DNA of 64,000 nt, taken from NCBI GenBank assembly GCA_009829735.1, contig CM020618.1, forward strand, positions 23,731,346 through 23,795,345, read 5' to 3'. Made by a program: the position numbers and the translations under genes. Below are positions 43,485-53,594 of this stretch, in pieces. The first letter of the stretch is position 1. Every line of letters begins with the position of its first letter. The DNA comes from Pyropia yezoensis (Eukaryota; Rhodophyta; Bangiophyceae; Bangiales; Bangiaceae). The notes beneath the pieces are model-generated. The model saw nothing but the letters and a program-made list of their open reading frames with translations, made no database searches and had not been told where the DNA came from.

Positions 43485-44133
43485 GCGCAGCACTGCTTAT
43501 CCCCTGTCAAGATACAAGCCCGATTTTGGCCAGATCTCTTGCTTCGTTGTGAAAATTCTTGCCCTGCTCGAGCACGAAAATGATCAGCTCGAGAACGATT
43601 TTGCTTTTCTGATCGAGGGGCTGGGCTGAGGCCAAAGAATCTCCCCCAGGATGACCGACACGACGGCCGCTGTCGGTGTTCTGTCAACCAATGACAACAG
43701 CGGTGGCGCTGCTGTTTGCTGGATAGAGCGTTCCATTGGTCAGAATTGACGCCGTAGATGTCGAGCAAGGTGGAGAGATTTTTCCAAGCAGACCCTTGAA
43801 AGCTGTCGTCGCGCAGGTTTTTGCTTAACCAGTGCGAGAGATTGCGCGGTTTTTAAACGCGATTGTATAAACATTGCATCCAGGTGCAGCGATGGTTGGT
43901 CGCTTCTTTGCGCTTCACGAGAGTGCTCTCCTGCCCCGTGCGCTTCCGGTCATACCAAGGGAGGTGGTGACCACCAATCGCCCGAGCTGTTATAGGCAGA
44001 AAGCAAGAAGAGGGGGGAAAAGCGGTGTCTATGATGCCTTGAGGGGGGGTCAATGCAGGTTTTATGCAGGTTTTTGCTCGAGAATTTCCCAAAAAAGCAA
44101 GAAAAGTTTGACAGGCGATAAGCTGTGCTGCGC
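43485..44133. mobile_element. Non-autonomous TIR DNA element, about 649 bp
   Basis: Terminal inverted repeats of 27 bp: 43485-43511 (starting GCGCAGCACTGCTTATC) against the complement of 44107-44133. 24 of 27 positions match. The interior is AT-richer than the flanks, has no transposase frame, and contains internal direct repeats near CTCGAG. It lies 30 bp after the phosphatase stop and about 330 bp before the MIP18 ATG. A clear target-site duplication was not found because both flanks are G/C-rich. Confidence 0.65.
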
Positions 44134-44464
44134 GGGGGGGAGCGGGGGACGCATGCTTGTTTTGTTTGCTTTTTTCCCTCCCATGGTTCCCATTGGGTAC
44201 GCCATTACATACCTCAACTACTCAGCTATCCAGGACTTGGCGTTCTTACGCTTGCTTCGTGCGCGCTAGACTGCTCTCGTGCGTCGTCGTCCTGCCGCAT
44301 CCTGTGCATACCATCTGTCTTCAACACTGCCGTGATTGCGTACTCTTCCCTGCCGCAGTACTACCTTGCCGGCTTTTTCTTCCGCCGTGCTGTTGCGCCT
44401 ACCGTGCGAGGGTGTCGCGGTACACCGCCCAGCGCCGAATTTCTGCAGCTGCCTGCCACGCGGC

Positions 44465-45353
44465 ATGGCTTCTGTGAGCGTCTCAGATAACCCGACGCCG
44501 TTGGTGCGGAGCGTAGACCGCTCGACAGAAGGGCATGACGCCTCCTTAGCGGCCCGAGTGTTTGGTACGCTTCGCCAGTCTCGGCGTGTTCAGCTCTCTT
44601 TCTGATGTTTTCTTCGTCTTGTTTCTATTTTTGGCTGGCCAGTTCTTCCTGGGAAGTGGCTAACGGCTTCTCTCTCCTGACGCCAACCAGCTGTGGTTTT
44701 GCTCTTTGTCTGTGGTCATTTTCGTGTCTGGCTCTTTTTTTGTGTTGTTGTGCGCCCCTTCAACGCCAATGTGCGCAGAGAGCATCCGGGACATCCGGGA
44801 CCCAGAGCACCCCAACACGCTGGAGGAGCTGTCTGTCATTGACCGCCGCAGCGTGACCGTCACCGAGGCCTTGCCCGGCGCGGGCCTCACGTGGGGCACC
44901 GTCTCCATCGCCTTTACCCCGACGGTGCCGCACTGCAGCTTGGCCAGCCTCATTGGCCTGTCCATCCGCGCCAAGCTGGAAGCAGACAACATCCTGTCCC
45001 CCGCATCGGCGCCGTCGCCGTTGGGCACCACATCCGGCCCCGGCGGCGAGCCCCCGTTGCCGCCTGTGCTGGCGGGGGGTGGTGGGACGGGACTGCTGGT
45101 GGGGGTTCCCGACGCTACTACGACGGCACGCAACGACACGGGCAGGTCTCCGCACGGGGGAGTGCCCCGCCCACCACCCCGCTACTACAAGCTGGACGTG
45201 TCTGTGGCGCCGGGAACGCACGCCACCGCCGCGGAAATCACCAAGCAGCTGAACGACAAGGAGCGGTGTGCGGCCGCGCTAGAGAATCCCAACCTCCAGC
45301 GGATGGTGGCAGGGTGTATGCCCCCATTGGTGGTGTCCTTGGCTGACCGCTAG
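44465..45353 (+). CDS. MIP18/CIAO2 (FAM96) family cytosolic Fe-S assembly protein, two exons, 224 aa
   Basis: Exon 1 is 44465-44564 and exon 2 44779-45353. They join within a codon (G plus AG) to give the family start of ESIRDIRDPEHPNTLEEL. The DUF59/MIP18 fold follows: FTPTVPHCSLASLIGLSIRAKL with the conserved Cys, then LDVSVAPGTHATAAEITKQLNDKERCAAALEN, ending MVAGC. In other eukaryotes this subunit works with CIAO1 and MMS19 to deliver Fe-S clusters to nuclear and cytosolic proteins, including DNA polymerases and helicases. Unusual: about 60 residues of Gly/Pro/Ser-rich sequence are inserted after IRAKL, where relatives have a short turn. The N-terminus (MASVSVSDNPTPLV) keeps the usual NP-x-P-like start. 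Confidence 0.92.
44565..44778 (+). other. Spliceosomal intron, 214 bp
   Basis: GTACGC donor, GCGCAG acceptor, T-rich interior. Removing it restores the conserved MIP18-family reading frame, which makes this a well-supported intron. Confidence 0.85.
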
Positions 45354-46581
45354 GGGCGACATCGACCCTTCCCTGCCTCTCCCCCTATTCCCTTCTTCAC
45401 GGCTCTTGTCTGCTGGCGGCAGACGCCATGGTTCTGCCGCCCCTTGCCTTGATCGCCTTTCTTCCCATTTCTACGCTCCGCGGCGATGCGCGGCACGTGC
45501 AGCATCGGCGGCTACGGCGGTAGCGACATCGGCTTCCACGGCACAGCGGAATGACAGCGGCGGTGGCAGAGAGTCTGCCTGGCGTCGGCGGTGTCCGCTC
45601 TCGGCTTTCGTGTCGGTGGCCGTGGCTGTGGGGGCGGTGGCAACGGCGGTCGCGGTGGCGGGTGGCGGCTGTGGCAGTTGCGGTGGCGGGCGTCGACAGC
45701 ACCGCTGCCTCCCCTGCCACCCTCGCCACTGCAGGTCAGCCGCAACCTTGCGGAGGGGGAGGGCTGGTGGCCGCCCTCGTCACGGCCGTAGCGGTGAGTG
45801 TGCTAGCTTGTGCTCCTTCTGCCAGGTGGCGTCGGCCGTAGCGGCGCGCGGGTGACATCGGGCATGGCCCCGCCGCTGATGTCGCGGCGGCGGCGGCGGC
45901 GGCGGCGGCGCGCGGGCGGGGTGTGGCGGCACAGGCGGGGTACGGTGGCGCAGGTCATTGGCGGCATGGAGGTGCTCTGGCCGTAGTTCTGCCGCGCGGT
46001 GGTGCGCTGCGTCGCCGCAGGTAGCTGACGTGGGGTGTGGGGTCTCACCCGGTGACACAGACTGGGGGGTAGAGGGCTCGCACCCGCGACGAAAGTGGCC
46101 CTCGCGTGTGGGCGTCTGTCCTCCGTCGGGCGTTGTTGGCGGCGACGGCGACGACTTTGGCAACGATGCTGGTGGCATCGACGTCGGTACACGGTGGCGG
46201 CGGCGAAGACCGTCACGACACGATGACGAGATGAGGGCGGGGGTGGCGTGGACACTGCGGGGGTGAAGTGCAGGGGGGGGGGGAGGATGTTTCCTGCTTT
46301 GAGCGGGCGTCACCGCCGACTTTCGTCCTCTGAGGGTTAGCTGGGCTTGCTCTCCCGATGAAGTGGGACTCGTTTCCCATTACTCTTCGCCCAAGCCCTT
46401 AGTCGTGTGCCATGACTCGATGCCCAAGCACTTTGTTGTATACCATGACTCGATGCCCAAGCCCTTAGGCTCTGATGGAAACGGAATAAGGGCTGTGGAC
46501 AAAGCTCCGTCACACCCACTCATCTCTGCAGTGTAACGTTCACTTTATCAGCTGGGATGCAAGGCTCGTGGCCCACCTCGC
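45354..46581. other. Convergent intergenic region, no gene seen
   Basis: CGG/GCC-rich sequence around 45880-45915. Overlapping frames on both strands show no protein character. Confidence 0.4.
46389..46470. repeat. 33-bp tandem repeat, about 2.5 copies
   Basis: Copies start at 46389, 46422 and 46455. Each begins GCCCAAGC, and the first two end CCATGACTCGAT. Confidence 0.85.
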
Positions 46582-47634
46582 TCACACACGGACCCCGCGG
46601 CCGCCCACGGGCCGGCCGCCACTATGGCTGACGCGGCCCATCCCGACACCCGTCCCGCGGCGAGCCGCACCGCCAGATGTGGTGCCCCGCCTAGCACCCG
46701 CTACTCCCGCCGAGGTGCCTCGACGGTCCCCAAAGTGCACGTTCGTAGCCGTCAGGGTGCCCCGCCGTGCGTCCATGCCGCTGCTAACAGTCGGCCGCCG
46801 GCCGCTGGCCGCCGGTGGTGACACGCGGCCGCCAGAGGCGGCAGGGAGAGGCGTCCGCCGCCCTGACGACGCGAGCGACGGCCGCGGCCCTGCCGAAGAC
46901 CGCCCGACCATGGACGGGCGGCTGGCCGTCGACGGCCGGGGACCAGCCGACGAAGGGCGTGCGGCACCGCCTTGGCCGGCCTTGCCGCCCGCCTGGCGTC
47001 CCCGCATTTCCACAAGCCCAGCAGCGGCAGCCTGCCGGCCGGCGGGCGTCCACGGCAAGTCCGCCGCTCGCGGCACCAGGGTCGTGGTGGACGGCGCACG
47101 CGACTTGAGCGACGCGGCAGACGCGTCACCCCGGTCCGCCCGGCCACCGCCCGTGGAGGGGGCCGAGAGCGCTGAAAAGAAGCGCGCAAGCCGTCGGCGG
47201 GGCCGCTTCGTCGGTGCGCGACTCGCCGTGCCTGGCGCTGATGCCGGCAGGGGCTGTACAGGTGGCACGTCCTTGACGGGCCCCAACCTGGGCGACGACG
47301 GTGGCGACGACGCGGCCGTGACCGTCGAGCCCACCGATGGTGAGAGAGACGTACGGGTGCCGACCAATGGCTTGCCAACGCGGCTCCCGCCAAGCTGGAA
47401 GCCGGGCGGGGGGGCAGGCCGCTCGCCCGAAGCAGCCGCCCCGGAGTCGCGAAAGGCGGGAAGCGCCGACGGAAGCCCCGACCCACCGCCGTCGCTAGTA
47501 CGGGAGAACCGCGACGCGGTCGGCGCGCCCGCCAGGGGCGCAGCGGGGGCACGCCAGCCGGGAGGCGCGCCCGACCGAGCGACGGGGGAGCGCACCTTGT
47601 ACGTCGTAAGCGGGGGAGCCGAAGCCGCCGGCAT
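46582..47634 (-). CDS. Hypothetical basic Ser/Pro/Arg-rich protein, 350 aa
   Basis: ATG 47634 (MPAASAPPLTTYKVRSP) is preferred. The frame is open further upstream but there looks like leader. The C-terminal half repeats short basic phospho-site-like motifs: ARRGT or DRRGT four times, GPRPS twice, plus RPSM and RRTP. There are no hydrophobic segments and no recognised domain. Composition resembles disordered, kinase-regulated proteins that bind cytoskeleton or nucleic acid, which is inference only. The opposite strand is also open, so the frame could be a composition artefact, but the regular RRGT repeats favour this strand. Confidence 0.45.
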   Translation of the reverse strand: MPAASAPPLTTYKVRSPVARSGAPPGWRAPAAPLAGAPTASRFSRTSDGGGSGLPSALPAFRDSGAAASGERPAPPPGFQLGGSRVGKPLVGTRTSLSPSVGSTVTAASSPPSSPRLGPVKDVPPVQPLPASAPGTASRAPTKRPRRRLARFFSALSAPSTGGGRADRGDASAASLKSRAPSTTTLVPRAADLPWTPAGRQAAAAGLVEMRGRQAGGKAGQGGAARPSSAGPRPSTASRPSMVGRSSAGPRPSLASSGRRTPLPAASGGRVSPPAASGRRPTVSSGMDARRGTLTATNVHFGDRRGTSAGVAGARRGTTSGGAARRGTGVGMGRVSHSGGRPVGGRGVRV

Positions 47635-50600
47635 GGCCGCGACCGAAGAAGAACGCGCACGGAACAACGGATCAGTCGGGGGTGGATTCGATCCCACCAG
47701 CGGGTTGCCGACGCCGTCGAGGTTGGTGCACCGTGCGTGTGCCACGGCCGGAAGCGATCCGTCGCTCGCCGTAACGGCCCCGGTACAAGCAGAACGCACG
47801 ACCAGACAGACCCGAGTCGAAGACGGTCCAGTGGGACTCGAACTACTACAATAGGAACTGGGAGCAGCTGCACGCGTGTGCGTCTGAATGAGTGTCGGAG
47901 GGCACCAGGAAGGGGGAGCGGGGTACGTTGTCAACGCAGGCGGTAGTGAACACCACGTCAACGGCGCGTGTTGATGAAGAATGTGGGGGGGGACTGCGTG
48001 GGGCCAATCCAGGCGAGTGCGAGGGGCGTGAACGAATATGTAGCACTCGCGACGCAGGGCCCCGACAACTGCGGGGGATGGTGGCGGTCGTCTGCCACAC
48101 AACGGGGAAATATGAAACAACCGCGCACCCCACATCGTCTGCATTGCGCACGCTGTCACACTCTCCGCCCATCCCGCCCCCTTCCCCGTTTCTTTTACGA
48201 ATGTGGTGGCGGTCCGGGTCCATGCCGGAATAGCGATAGGCCGTTGAAGCCCCGCGCGAGGGCCACTCTTCCCTGGACAGCCACAGGGCTGCTTCAGAGG
48301 CCGTCCGCCTTTGTGAGGTCGTTACGTGGCACTGCCAAAAGGCCGCTACTCTCTTCGCACCACCGGTTCGGCCCTGCTCGAGAGTAGACCTTGGGCCAAG
48401 GCCAGTGGGCCCCGCTTGGTAGGTAGCTGGCGCGTATCATCGTCCTGACGCTGAGCGGGGGCCTGGATCCCCTGCGGGCGAGTGCCAAAGCGGCAGCCCT
48501 CCACAGTGTCGCCCGAGTGGCGACCGCCATTGCGGGCCCCGCCTGTGTCAAGCGAGCGCAGATCGAAAGGACAGCGGCGCGGGCGAGCCTGCACCAATGT
48601 CGAGCCTGCACCAGTGTCCCCTGACCAGAGGCAGCAAAATCTCCCCGTCTGAGCGCCGCCGTTCGCCAAGATCAGTGACCCAGGACCACACGTCAAGACC
48701 TGGAGAGGCCCCCGCCCGAGAAAGGGTCCCCCCCGGCTCGGACGAGCGCCAGAGGACGTCGCCGCCAGGCGCGTTGCAAGCGCGGCGTCCTGGGCCCGGC
48801 TGGCGACTGGGATCAACCAGTCAGCGAGCGGTTTGGCGATGCAACAGGACGCCCGCGCCTACCCGTCGGGCCTACGTTGTGGCTTGTAGAGAGCTGCCTC
48901 GGCAGCACAGAGGCGAGGACAGCCGACGCCCCTCGCCACACTGATTGGCTTCCACTGGCGTGCCTCGGGTGTTCTTTCTTTGCCCAGACGTGCCAACTAC
49001 AATTCTTCGGGTCCCAGCGTGAAGCTCGGAGGAGCCGCGGCATCGGCCCCTCCACACCCCACACCGTGCCGCCTGACCTGTCGACCGCACCCTCCGTCGG
49101 CCTCGCCGTTGGGCCACAACGAGAGGGGGTAGAGCAACGTAGACAAATTTGGGAGGGCGGGGATGCCGACGATGGCAGTCGTGCTCCGCCAGCCCCTCGC
49201 GGCGGCCTGCGCCTGCAGCGCCATATAGAAAAGCTCCTCGTCATGATGAAGCAGACGACGCGGACCGGCAGTTGTGTGGGCAACAGCCGCTGGCGGCGGC
49301 CACCCGGGGCCCGAAAACGTGTGGTGCGCCCTCCACCTCTGTCCCGCTTTCGTCCAAGAGGCCGGCCCGCCCCAACGGAGAGGCGCCCCCAGCTGGGCAT
49401 CCCAGGTGGCGGTTGCCTCCGTCGACACGTCTGCTGGCCTTGACGGCACCTCTGTCTCCCGGCGCTTGCTCCTTGTCCTTCCACCGCGGCATTTTTTGTT
49501 CGCTGCGTTTCCGCCAGATCCCTGGCCATGGCGCTGGCGCACCGTCAAGTTGGTGGCGTGCGGTAGGCGCAGCGCCACCGTCAGGCAGACCCTGCGTGAA
49601 CGATCGCCACCTACTCCTCGATCTATCTTCTGTGGCGACCGTCGCCGTGTCCAGGTCTCTGCGGGGCGGGGGCTCCCCCGCAGAGGAAGTGTCGCGCTAG
49701 GGAGGGGGTCGCAGGGCGCCACTTGGGACAACCACCTTGCCCGTCCCCTCTACCAGAGACGATACTGGCGTGGAAGTGACGGCAACCATGGTCGGAGGAG
49801 GGGGGGGGGGGGGGGCCATGCCGCTCGCACCGCGACGCGGTGGGGTCATGCCGGCTGCTCTTGCGTGCACTGCTTCCACTGCGGACCGTCTTCTGTGACT
49901 CACTGCCCGCGGGGTGTGGAGTGGGCAGTCGTAGCGGGAGAACGTGCCTGGCTGTCTGCGGTGTCAGCGCCCTGATCCTTTTACGTGCGGGTAGGCGGCA
50001 AACTCCCGCACGGAGGTGGACACCCTCATTGAGCTACTGCCGTCGTCTACGACTGCGTCGCTACTTCCCGCGGTGTGCCGCGGGTGAGCTCTCTTTCCTC
50101 TCCCCTCGCCGCGAGAGGAAAGGCGACACCAGAAGGGGGAGAAAGAGTAAGAGTGCCCGTGTGGGGCCTGGAATCTCATCCAGAGTGCCGCCTCGAGCTG
50201 CAGAGTACAAGCAAAAAGAAACTATAGGCCAATGTCCAGGGGCGACACAAAGTACAGTACACCCAGGCATAGTCCACCCACCCCAGTGTCCGTGTGAAGA
50301 AGATTCGGTTCAGCCTGCAGTGGCTGACCGCTGGTCTGTTGCCCGCCCGCTGCGCCCACAGCTACAGCCCGTTGCCGCGGCACACGACACGCCAAATAGG
50401 CGGCAATCGACACATCGCTCAACTCTCTGGTCGGGCGGCGCTATCGCCGGTCCATGCCGCGATGCCACTTTTCCACGGCTTGCCGAGCGTCACAACAAGG
50501 TGCATGTACAGTACAGTACAGGAGGATGCACTCACCTGGCCAAAAGAGGGGCGCGTTGTACTGAGCGCACAGTACGGGTGGTGCCTCTCCTCGTGGTCGC

Positions 50601-51122
50601 GCGGCTCGCTTCATACCCCCCCTCCACCCGGAAGCGCATGGGTGGAGTAGTGATAGCCACTGGAGAATGACCGGCCCCCCCCGGGAGGAGAGGAGGCCCC
50701 CCCCAGGAAGAAGTGAGCGCATGACCGTGTCCACTTCCCCAGTTCATCTGGCTCGTTGCACCGCCAAATGCAATCGCCAGGCACTCCCTAACGTGCATTT
50801 CAGCCTCAAGTCATCGCTGTAATGATTCACAACTGGTCGACCAGTGGACGACGCGACACGGAACGTATCTATGGACGGCGGTTTGTTCTTTCGTGAGCCC
50901 CGCCGCTAGGACAGGTCAGGGGTCGACCACGGGCCCGCCGCAAGACACGTCTGCCACACTATTTAGTATGTGCAGACGACACAATGGCCACCCCCCCCCC
51001 CCCCCCCCCCCACCCCTCGTGCTCTCTTGCGTAAGATACCCAAGCCCTGCAGCTGCGTCACTCCTCTAAGCTCCCACCCCCCCCCGCCCCCTACCAACTC
51101 CCCCCGCCCCCCCGCCCCCAAG
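47635..51122. other. Gene-poor region, 3.5 kb
   Basis: No frame shows a recognisable domain. It contains (GTACA)n motifs at 50252-50260 and 50506-50520, a G-run at 49799-49815 and a 21-C run at 50991-51011. The left part should hold the promoter of the minus-strand gene ending the previous block. Decayed genes or repeats without visible signatures cannot be excluded. Confidence 0.35.
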
Positions 51123-51352
51123 TTAGCGCGCTCGAAACAACAACATCCACAAGCCCACCACCACCACCAGCAAGACAACGACCGCCCCCCCGGCAATGGC
51201 CACAATGGCCGACACAGACAGCGCCGGCCCCTCCCCGCCGCCCTCCGCGGTGCCGTCGTCCCCCCCCAGCGTCCCATCCCCCACCACCTCCCCTCCCCGG
51301 AGGGGCACCCAGTTCACCGGTTCCAGCGCCTCGGGGGCCGTCTGCCCGTCGG

Positions 51353-51388
<36 letters not shown>

Positions 51389-53594
51389 CGCGCTCCAGGT
51401 ACCGCGCGGCGATGACCACCCCCGCCATGCCCTCCTCACACGTTGGCAGCAGCAGCGACGCTGGGAGGAGGAACCCCCCCCCCGCGGCCCGGCCCGGCCC
51501 CACGTCCCCGCTGCCCGCCGCCGCCACCTCCCCCCCACCACTCGACGCGACGCCCGTGCCGCCCGGCCGGAGCTCAATGGTCAGGGCGCTCATGTTGGCG
51601 GCCGTCGCCCAGTCGGTGGACACCCCACTGGCCAGGTAGATGAGCTCCCCGCCCGACCCGTACAGGTACCCCGCCCCGTGCACCGCATTCACCCCCGCCG
51701 TCACCGCCGCCCCGTACGCCCGCTCGTCGGGCAGGTGCGCGGGGGCGGCGTCGGCGTGGGCCCACGCGCCCAGCACCAGCTGGCCATAGGCGTGAAAGTC
51801 CAAGAAGCCCACCACCCCGTCGTGGGCGGTGAGGAGGTCCCGCACGGCGGCGGTTTCGGGTTCCGAAAAGGGGGCCGCCCCCGTGAAGACGGCCGAGCAG
51901 GGGTCGTCGGTGGAGGTCGCGTGGGGGCCCCCCCAGTCCATCCCCCAGTTGCGGTTGAGGTCCACCCCGGGGCAGTCGTGGAGGTCCCCCGACCGGTTCT
52001 TCCGCCATAGCCGGTCCGTCGTGACGGTGTGGACAAAGCCGTCGGGGTTGACAATGGGGATGACCAGCAGCTGGACGCGGGCCAAAAAGGCCGCCAGGTC
52101 GGGGTGGTCCCCCGCGCCCCGGACCAGCATCTCTGCCGCGTACAGGGGCACCAGCCCCGCCACCCACTCCCGCGCGTGCTGCAAGCCCAGCACCGCGATG
52201 CGCACCGGCGCGTCGGGGGGGGTGTGGCCAATGGCCAGGGCGGTGAGTGGCCGCCCCCGGGCCGACGTGCCAATCCGCAACGTGCTGGCCAGGTGGGGGT
52301 GGTCGGCGGCGAGGCCCGCCATCCGGCCCTGGATGGCCGACAGCGACCGGTAGGCGGTGTAAAATTCGGTCGCCTCGGCCGCCGTCTGCGGGGGCGGGGG
52401 GGGTGGTGCCACCGCCGCCTCCGCGTCGGCGCCGCCACCGTCGTCGCCGCTGCCGTCGGCGGCGCCGCCGTCGGCGCCGCGCGGCGCTGCCGCGTTGTCG
52501 TCAGTGTCGTCGTTGGTACCGTCGGCGGGGGGGGGTGCAGACGTGTTGGCCGCCACCACCGCCGCAAGGCCCAGATGCCGTGGCGCCCCCGGCGGCGGCG
52601 GCGGTGGCGGCCGTCGACGCGGCGGCGGGCGCGCCTCCTCCTCTTCAATGGCCGGCCCGGCGGCGAGCGCCGCCCCCACGTCTGCCTCCATCACCCGCAC
52701 TCGCAGGCGGTGGCGCACCCACAGCGCGCCCACCTGCTCGCGGGTGAGGAGGTAGGCCGTCTCGCCGCCCGGGAGGGGGGTGCCGACGCCCGGCTCGGCC
52801 AGCACCACCCCACACACCGACCGGAGGGTGGAAAGGACGGCGGCCAAGCGCGCCGCCGTGTCCACCGTCACGCCGCCGAGGAGGATGCCCGTGTAGGGCG
52901 GGCCAATCGTACAGGGGGTGGGCGTCGGCGTGGGGGGTGGTAGCGCACCAGCGCTGACGGCCTTGTCGCTGGGGGGGGGGGACGACGCCGACGACGCCGC
53001 CGCTCCCCCCCCGCGGGCCAGTGCCCGCCACGCGGTGGGCAGGGGCCACGCCGACACCCCCGCCGCCACGGGGGGCGGCAGTGGCGGCACCGGCCGCGGC
53101 GGCGACACGGCCGCCACGGGCGGCCGGCGGGGGGCGGGAGCCCGGGGGGCGGCGGCGGCCACCCCCGCCGCCACCGCCACCGCCACCACCACGGCCGTGA
53201 CGGTGGCGGCAGCTGCCGCCACCGCCGTGCCAGTGGCCAATGGTGGCAGCTGCCGCCGCCGCGCCGGTCGCCGCCGCTGCCACTGCGGTGGCGCCCAGGC
53301 CGCATCGTCGGCCGCACCACCGCCGTCGCCGCCGTCGCCGCCGCCGTCGGCAGCGGCGGCGGTGGCGGCTGCGACCGCCTCAGCGGTAGGCCGTTGGGTG
53401 GCGGGGGGGGAGGGAGAAGGGGGCGGGCGGTCGGGCAGGGCGGCCGCCGTGGCGGCGGGGCGGCGGGCGACGCCCACCGCCGCCACCCCAGTGGCGGCGA
53501 CGGCGGTGCCAGGTGCGGCCGCCGCTGTCGTCACGCCCATTGCCGCCGCCGCCGCCGCCGGTGGCCACGGCGGGGGCCCCCGTGAGCGCCCCAT
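51123..53594 (-). CDS. M14 zinc carboxypeptidase with N- and C-terminal membrane segments, 823 aa
   Basis: ATG 53594 (MGRSRGPPPW) chosen; the frame upstream is low-complexity. The first 160 residues are Ala/Pro-rich. A hydrophobic segment (about GTAVAAAAATVTAVVVAVAV) may be a signal anchor. A propeptide-like stretch (AYLLTREQVGALWVRHRLRVRV) precedes an acidic linker. The carboxypeptidase A-like domain has zinc ligands His473 and Glu476 (QHAREW) and His601 (DFHAYG), substrate-binding DLNRNW, and catalytic Glu674 (LTIELRPGG). A Gly run, encoded by 32 consecutive C on the plus strand, precedes a C-terminal membrane helix (AIVAIAGGAVVVLLVVVVGL) and a basic end. It likely removes C-terminal residues from peptides at the cell surface or in the secretory pathway. 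Membrane anchoring at the C-terminus recalls metallocarboxypeptidase D-like enzymes, but the catalytic domain is M14A-like. Confidence 0.85.
51355..51386. repeat. Poly-C run of 32 within the carboxypeptidase gene
   Basis: Reads as about 11 Gly codons on the minus strand. Length errors or polymorphism here would put the C-terminal membrane anchor out of frame. Confidence 0.9.

Noticed and set aside
18603-44778. Both confirmed introns are exactly 214 bp
   Set aside because: Sequences are unrelated and the sample is two, so this is probably coincidence.
44960-45180. Possible second intron in the MIP18-family gene
   Set aside because: The stretch stays in frame and no strong donor/acceptor pair with a pyrimidine tract was seen, so it was kept as a coding insert. 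RNA evidence could change this.
48813-49731. Overlapping frames of 180-245 codons on both strands
   Set aside because: No domain, mixed composition, equally open on both strands.
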